Source of the DNA: Hyphomicrobiales bacterium
Lineage (GTDB): Bacteria > Pseudomonadota > Alphaproteobacteria > Rhizobiales > Beijerinckiaceae
DNA: 59,592 nt
Assembly: GCA_947455025.1 (NCBI GenBank)
Contig: CANGLU010000012.1
Location: forward strand, 1-59,592
Direction: 5' to 3'
In this document: piece by piece, positions 55,973 to 59,592 of the stretch
Layout: every line of letters starts with the position of its first letter
Numbering within the stretch: the first letter of the stretch is position 1
Notes under the pieces: model-generated
Told to the model about the DNA's origin: nothing
The model's input: only the letters and a program-made list of their open reading frames with translations
Database searches by the model: none
Position numbers and translations under genes: made by a program

Positions 55973-56629
55973 CTATTCTGCCGCCACTGGCAGGCTGATC
56001 GGGCAGCTCACACCCGTGCCACCCAAGCCGCAATAGCCATTCGGGTTTTTGGCGAGGTATTGCTGGTGATAGGTTTCCGCGAAATAGAAAGTCTCGGCGG
56101 GGATGATCTCGGTCGTAATCGCGCTATAGCCCGCTTTGGTGAGCTTTTCCTGATACATGGCTTTGGAGGCCTCAGCCGCCGCCTGTTGGGCGGGCGAATA
56201 GGTGTAGATGCCCGAGCGATAGGTGGTGCCGACATCATTGCCCTGCCGCATCCCTTGGGTGGGGTCATGCGACTCCCAAAAGAGCTTTAAGAGTTCCTCA
56301 TAGGTGACAACCGATGGGTCGAACACGACGAGCACGACTTCATTGTGGCCCGTGAGCCCGGTGCACGTTTCCTCATAGGTCGGGTTCGGCGTGATGCCGG
56401 CGGAATAACCGGCGGCGGTCACATAAACGCCCGGCATCTGCCAGAATTTGCGCTCAGCACCCCAAAAACAGCCCAAACCGAACAGCGCGGTCTCAAATCC
56501 CTCCGGATAAGGGCCTTTGAGCGGGTTTCCGTTCACAAAGTGCGTGGAAGCGGTGGGGAGCGGAGTGGCGCGGCCCGGCAAGGCTTCCTCAACCGAAGGC
56601 ATTCGGGGCGATTTGCGAAGGCTGAACAT
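55973..56629 (-). CDS. msrA: Peptide-methionine (S)-S-oxide reductase
   Basis: Reduces methionine-S-sulfoxide in proteins. The 218-residue protein has the catalytic Cys in [13 protein letters not shown] (C54), and downstream [18 protein letters not shown] and YRSGIYTYS. The resolving cysteine region near the C-terminus is [12 protein letters not shown]. The start is the ATG at 56629, preceded by GGAGAA; the frame continues to 56776 without family support. No signal peptide is seen, so it acts in the cytoplasm. No MsrB gene is adjacent. Confidence 0.95.
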   Translation of the reverse strand: MFSLRKSPRMPSVEEALPGRATPLPTASTHFVNGNPLKGPYPEGFETALFGLGCFWGAERKFWQMPGVYVTAAGYSAGITPNPTYEETCTGLTGHNEVVLVVFDPSVVTYEELLKLFWESHDPTQGMRQGNDVGTTYRSGIYTYSPAQQAAAEASKAMYQEKLTKAGYSAITTEIIPAETFYFAETYHQQYLAKNPNGYCGLGGTGVSCPISLPVAAE

Positions 56630-56769
56630 GCGGTTTCTCCGGTTCGGGCGGGACTGTCCCCTATGTAGGCACGAATAAATCCGGTTGCCAGTCCCTATTC
56701 GAGCCGAAATGGTTGCATGACCCGCAGTCTCGTCTATAAGGGCGCAAGTTTTCCGCGGTGCTGTCAACG

Positions 56770-56861
56770 GCATCAAACGACGGAGGGGTGGCCGAGTGGT
56801 TTAAGGCGCACAGCGCGCCTGCGGCGCGCGTCCTTGACTAAGGCTTTGCGTGCGCCTTAAT
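56770..56861 (+). pseudogene. Truncated 5' half of tRNA-Ser
   Basis: Positions 56779-56811 repeat, base for base, the 33 bases 56871-56903 that begin the intact tRNA-Ser (acceptor 5' strand, D-arm and the first bases of the anticodon stem). Resemblance extends upstream to about 56768 with two mismatches, giving a direct repeat with an offset of 92 bases. After the break the copy runs into an unrelated hairpin, GCGCGCC/GGCGCGC (56813-56829), and a weaker inverted repeat TAAGGC/GCCTTA. The copy lacks an anticodon, T-arm and 3' acceptor strand, so it is not a functional tRNA. It looks like a remnant of recombination at this tRNA. Confidence 0.85.
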
Positions 56862-56873
56862 GCACCAAAAGAC

Positions 56874-56963
56874 GGAGGGGTGGCCGAGTGGTTTAAGGCG
56901 CACGCCTGGAAAGTGTGTATACGGGAAACCGTATCGCGGGTTCGAATCCCGCCTCCTCCGCCA
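56874..56963 (+). tRNA. tRNA-Ser (GGA)
   Basis: A 90-base tRNA with encoded CCA (56961-56963). The acceptor stem is GGAGGGG with CTCCTCC (one G-U pair), the D-arm is GCCGAGTGGTTTAAGGC, the anticodon loop CTGGAAA gives anticodon GGA (reads UCC and UCU), the long variable arm GTATACGGGAAACCGTATC is typical for serine, and the T-arm has GCGGGTTCGAATCCCGC. The discriminator base is G, as needed for serine. It lies directly before a recombinase-bearing island. Confidence 0.95.
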
Positions 56964-57289
56964 GTTACATAGTTACTAACTCCCAAACACCTATCGAACC
57001 GACCCGAATTACTTTTGATTTCAAAGGGGTTTAGCCCATCCATGCGAACTTCCGAGACTGGCTCATAGGGCCTAATTCAGTCTCAAAACCCCAATTGTCT
57101 CATTCCGACCGAACCTCGATACGGCTGATACGCTTGATTTTTCGGCTTGTTTTCCAGCGGTTTGAGACTGCTGCGTAGGTGGCTGGTTGTGGCGAATTCT
57201 TGGGTCCGTTCGTTCGCAAATGGCGGGGTTGGGCGTGATTATGTGTACCTATATAATCAGAATAAAGGGTTGTTAGAAGGAGATCGCAA
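56964..57289. other. Left edge of island, no gene seen
   Basis: These 326 bases after tRNA-Ser contain no convincing coding region. Frames crossing it on the minus strand also run through the tRNA and have no family resemblance. The region ends in the likely promoter of the unknown gene at 57290. I found no second copy of the tRNA 3' end here, so an attachment site cannot be defined from this side alone. Confidence 0.4.
57229..57257 (+). promoter_or_regulatory. Probable sigma-70 type promoter
   Basis: TTGGGC at 57229-57234 and TATAAT at 57252-57257 are separated by 17 bases. The -10 box is a perfect consensus match, the -35 matches three of six. It is followed by an AAGGAGA ribosome-binding site at 57277-57283 and the start at 57290. 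This would drive the unknown 255-residue gene independently of neighbouring genes. Confidence 0.5.
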
Positions 57290-58057
57290 ATGAACCCCGT
57301 AGACATTGACAGGATTGCGACTTGGCCAAGTGACATAACTGCCTTCCTGAATGCCCACTCGAAGGAATTACGCATCGAGCGTGAAGCTGACCATGAGTAT
57401 GCGCTTGCACCAAGCGATTTCCGCATCATGAACACGGCGCCACCGATGCCACGGTGGAACGAGGCTAAAGCTCTGATCGCAACTGCTATGGCAGATCGAG
57501 AGGTGGTGGCCTTCCATGCAACCAGGCTTGTTGACATAAACGACGTTTATAGAGACGGGCTTTTTCGGCTCAATCTCTTGCAGCAGGTCGCTCGCCTCAA
57601 GAAGCAACTTGAGGTCGCCGGTGCCTACGACGAACTTTCAGAGGTCGATATGGCATTGGCTCAGATCATGGAAGCCGACAGCACCTTCATAAAACGTGAA
57701 GGCGCCGTATGGGCGTCGCCCCAACGCGTTTCACTGCACAACGGTGGTTGCGACGTATTTTATGATCACTATGGCGGTGAAGCGATCGAACGGATGGCAG
57801 GTTACGCAAAAGGTAAGTTAGAGCACCGGCTCAAACAGATTGGTGAGCCAGCTGTGGTGATTATCCGTTACCCTGCCTACGGTTGGTGTCGATTTACCCA
57901 TAGCCGGTTGCCGCAATCGATGATCGAGTTGCATCTACAGTACGAGGGACGCTGGGAGGCAATGGATCACGACTGGAATATTATGATCAAACGCGATGTT
58001 CCGGCACAGCATGTCATCGCCGTTGTCCCGCCCGGCGATCTGGCGGTGGCTGTTTAG
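57290..58057 (+). CDS. Unknown island-encoded protein, possible ADP-ribosyltransferase-like fold
   Basis: A 255-residue cytoplasmic protein that I do not recognise. It has its own promoter and a strong AAGGAG. Segments that stand out are VVAFHATRLVDINDVYRDGL (about 72-91), GAVWASP (138-144), GGCDVFYDHYGGEAIERM (152-169) and a basic strand VVIIRYPAYGWCRF. A His near an early strand followed by 'I...GL', then later Tyr and Glu residues (Y158 or Y161, E164), loosely resembles enzymes with an H-Y-E type ADP-ribosyltransferase fold, but this is a guess from motif order. It lies on the edge of an element with a serine recombinase and an HTH protein on the opposite strand, so a toxin or defence role is possible yet unproven. 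Confidence 0.6.
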   Translation: MNPVDIDRIATWPSDITAFLNAHSKELRIEREADHEYALAPSDFRIMNTAPPMPRWNEAKALIATAMADREVVAFHATRLVDINDVYRDGLFRLNLLQQVARLKKQLEVAGAYDELSEVDMALAQIMEADSTFIKREGAVWASPQRVSLHNGGCDVFYDHYGGEAIERMAGYAKGKLEHRLKQIGEPAVVIIRYPAYGWCRFTHSRLPQSMIELHLQYEGRWEAMDHDWNIMIKRDVPAQHVIAVVPPGDLAVAV

Positions 58058-58101
58058 ATTGCGGACTCAGAAGATTTGTCGCCAGCAAACGGTGGCCGAG
58101 G

Positions 58102-58500
58102 CTATACGAACACTAGTCTAATCTGCCCTGGCTGTTCCGCCCACGGTAGGTACGTCGCTTCGATAAGTTCGTTCACCGAAACAGACGGCGGCACGCGCCA
58201 AAGCACCAACCGCTCCAATACTTCAGGCGCCAGATAAGCAAGCCGCATGGTGCGGCTGACAAACCGGTTGGTAACATTCGCCGCCGCGGCAATATCATCA
58301 ATGGTCGCGGCCTTGCCGCTCTCCAGCATCCGCCGCCAAGCCCATGCCCGGCCAAGTGCGCGCAAGATATGGGGATCCTGTAACTGTGCTTCGTTTTCAG
58401 TAATTCCAGCGTTCTCCGGCGGCAAGATCTTCGGTCGCCCGTTGCGCTTGCGGATCGATAGCGGGACAATGACCCGCATTGTTTCGGGAGGTTTACTCAT
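58102..58500 (-). CDS. HTH protein co-encoded with serine recombinase
   Basis: A 132-residue protein with a predicted helix-turn-helix in ATIDDIAAAANVTNRFVSRT (about 65-85), preceded by a basic stretch VPLSIRKRNGRPKILPP and followed by LAYLAPEVLERLVLWRVPPS. From memory, proteins of this kind regularly follow large serine recombinases in alphaproteobacteria. Its ATG overlaps the recombinase stop as ATGA, so the two are translated together. It may guide the recombinase or regulate the element; the exact role is unknown. Confidence 0.8.
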   Translation of the reverse strand: MSKPPETMRVIVPLSIRKRNGRPKILPPENAGITENEAQLQDPHILRALGRAWAWRRMLESGKAATIDDIAAAANVTNRFVSRTMRLAYLAPEVLERLVLWRVPPSVSVNELIEATYLPWAEQPGQIRLVFV

Positions 58501-59592
58501 GCTGCTACTCCCGCAGCCTTCGGCCGCATCATGTCGCGAACGAGCGAGCCGATGCCCTCACTCTTGAGATCAATGGCTATGCCCTGACCGCCAACGGTAA
58601 CACGATCAATCAGTAACCGCGTGATTCGAGCCTGCTCGATCGGGAACAAGGACGCCCATAGCGCGTCGAAGTTACCTAGCGCGGTAACAACCGCGTTCTG
58701 GTCGATGGCGTCGTCATCACGCTGGAGGTGTTCAAGAACTTTTGCGGCAATCTCGGGCGTCCGAACCATTCTCCGGATTTCTCCAACGACGGCGTCTTCT
58801 ACCATACCGGCTGGTAGACGCTGCGGGCCTGCCCCCTCAGCAATAGGCCGGTTCTTGATCAAATCCATCGAGATATAATATCGGTATTGGCGGGGTCCCC
58901 TCTTGGTGTAGGTCATCGTCATGGCGGAACCGGTATCGGTGTAGATCAGCCCTTTCAGCAAAGCGTTGGCCGATATCCGTAGCTTGGAATCGCCTTCGCG
59001 AGGCTTATCTTTAATGACCGCGTGGGCCTTGTCCCAGAGCTCCTGGGTGATGATCGCTTTATGCTCGCCCTCGTAGGCTATGCCCTTGTGCACCGCCTTG
59101 CCGAGATAAACGCGGTTGGCCAGTAGCTTGTAGATGACGCCCTTGTCGATCGGACGGCCTCGCTTGTTTCGGAGGCCCTCGGCATAAACGGCCTTCGCCA
59201 GAACGGTTGCGGAGCCGTAGGCAACGAAGCGCTCGAAGACCATGCGGACGATTGCTGCCTCGGCCTCATTGACGACGAGCTTGCGGTCTTTCACATCATA
59301 GCCCATCGGGACAGTGCCACCCATCCAGATGCCGCGCTTGCGGGAGGCTGCCACCTTGTCGCGAATGCGCTCGCCAATGACCTCGCGCTCGAACTGGGCA
59401 AAGCTCAGCAGGATGTTAAGCGTCAGCCTACCCATGCTGGTCGTGGTGTTGAAGGACTGAGTCACCGAGACAAAGGTCACATTGTTCCGGTCGAAGATTT
59501 CCACGAGCTTGGCAAAATCCATCAGCGCGCGGCTGAGGCGGTCGATTTTGTAGACAACGATGATATCGACTAGCCCGTCCTCGACATCGGCA
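58497..59592 (-). CDS. Serine recombinase, cut by the right window end
   Basis: C-terminal part (about 365 residues visible) of a site-specific serine recombinase. Reading back from the window end gives DGLVDIIVVYKIDRLSRALM, the conserved resolvase motif with the DRLSR arginine, followed by FVSVTQSFNTTTSMGRLTLN, then FAQFEREVIGERIRDKV. The recombinase domain (about YKLLANRVYLGKAVHKGIAY) and a C-terminal basic helix region follow. The N-terminal catalytic serine lies outside the window, so activity cannot be judged. The ATG at 59522 inside the sequence is not the true start, because the frame stays open and homologous beyond it. It makes this stretch a mobile island. Confidence 0.92.
   Translation of the reverse strand, partial: ADVEDGLVDIIVVYKIDRLSRALMDFAKLVEIFDRNNVTFVSVTQSFNTTTSMGRLTLNILLSFAQFEREVIGERIRDKVAASRKRGIWMGGTVPMGYDVKDRKLVVNEAEAAIVRMVFERFVAYGSATVLAKAVYAEGLRNKRGRPIDKGVIYKLLANRVYLGKAVHKGIAYEGEHKAIITQELWDKAHAVIKDKPREGDSKLRISANALLKGLIYTDTGSAMTMTYTKRGPRQYRYYISMDLIKNRPIAEGAGPQRLPAGMVEDAVVGEIRRMVRTPEIAAKVLEHLQRDDDAIDQNAVVTALGNFDALWASLFPIEQARITRLLIDRVTVGGQGIAIDLKSEGIGSLVRDMMRPKAAGVAA

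Noticed and set aside
56801-57043. 80-residue minus-strand frame across tRNA-Ser
   Set aside because: It is antisense to the tRNA; translation of tRNA antisense ([13 protein letters not shown]) is a common false gene.
1-59592. CRISPR array or cas genes
   Set aside because: No regularly spaced direct repeats and no Cas motifs were seen.

Overview
The window is an alphaproteobacterial chromosome segment, most likely from the Hyphomicrobiales (Rhizobiales) or a close neighbour. The evidence is the neighbourhood sppA-ihfB-lapA-trpFBA-accD, trxA-addAB, and the chain chvI-chvG-hprK-EIIA(Man)-ptsH-ahcY leading to a DivL-type kinase, a TsaE/sugar-kinase fusion and a MurU-like gene, together with lptC-lptA-lptB-rpoN-hpf-ptsN. 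No genus can be fixed from the sequence alone. There is no rRNA and no CRISPR array. Two complete tRNAs are present: Leu-CAG and Ser-GGA.

Layout. 0.3-2.4 kb: intracellular PHA depolymerase and a YgjP-type metalloprotease (+). 2.4-10.9 kb (-): a class A penicillin-binding protein, then the block sppA-ihfB-lapA-pyrroline carboxylate reductase-trpF-trpB-trpA-accD. 11-15.7 kb (mostly +): RidA, folC, a small secreted protein on the opposite strand, trans-3-hydroxy-L-proline dehydratase and a CitMHS-type antiporter. 15.7-27.5 kb (-): trxA, then a tightly overlapping series divL, tsaE-amgK fusion, murU-like, addB, addA. Most of this series is much more AT-rich than its surroundings. 27.6-32.9 kb (-): chvI-chvG-hprK-EIIA(Man)-ptsH-ahcY, closed by a clear terminator. 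33-39.7 kb: a flavin-type oxidase-fold protein, phosphoglucomutase/phosphomannomutase, a sugar-acid operon (SDR, dgoK, dgoA, ribokinase) and an aminotransferase. 39.9-48.3 kb: class I fumarase, glucokinase, then rnd, lptC-lptA-lptB, rpoN, hpf, ptsN (-). 48.4-52.1 kb: tRNA-Leu, three LysR regulators in one orientation and one small unknown protein. 52.3-56.6 kb: polA, yqhA, msrA. 56.8-59.6 kb: a broken 5' half of tRNA-Ser, intact tRNA-Ser, and the edge of a mobile island carrying an unknown 255-residue protein, an HTH protein and a serine recombinase cut by the window end.

How it fits together. Two regulatory clusters dominate. One joins acid/envelope sensing (ChvG/ChvI) with a phosphorelay of HPr, HPr kinase and a mannose-type EIIA; the other joins sigma-54, the ribosome hibernation factor and EIIA-Ntr. 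No sugar-transporting EIIB/EIIC is seen, so the PTS proteins probably regulate rather than transport. DivL, a cell-cycle kinase with Tyr at the phospho-acceptor position, shares an operon-like string with cell-wall recycling (AmgK/MurU), tRNA modification (TsaE) and recombination (AddAB). Carbon metabolism is represented by the lower De Ley-Doudoroff steps (DgoK, DgoA), glucokinase, fumarase and PHA mobilisation. trans-3-hydroxyproline use is split over two sites 4 kb apart.

The least explained parts are the recombinase island at the right end, the truncated tRNA-Ser copy before it, the long hairpin abutting tRNA-Leu, and the AT-rich block made of core genes.
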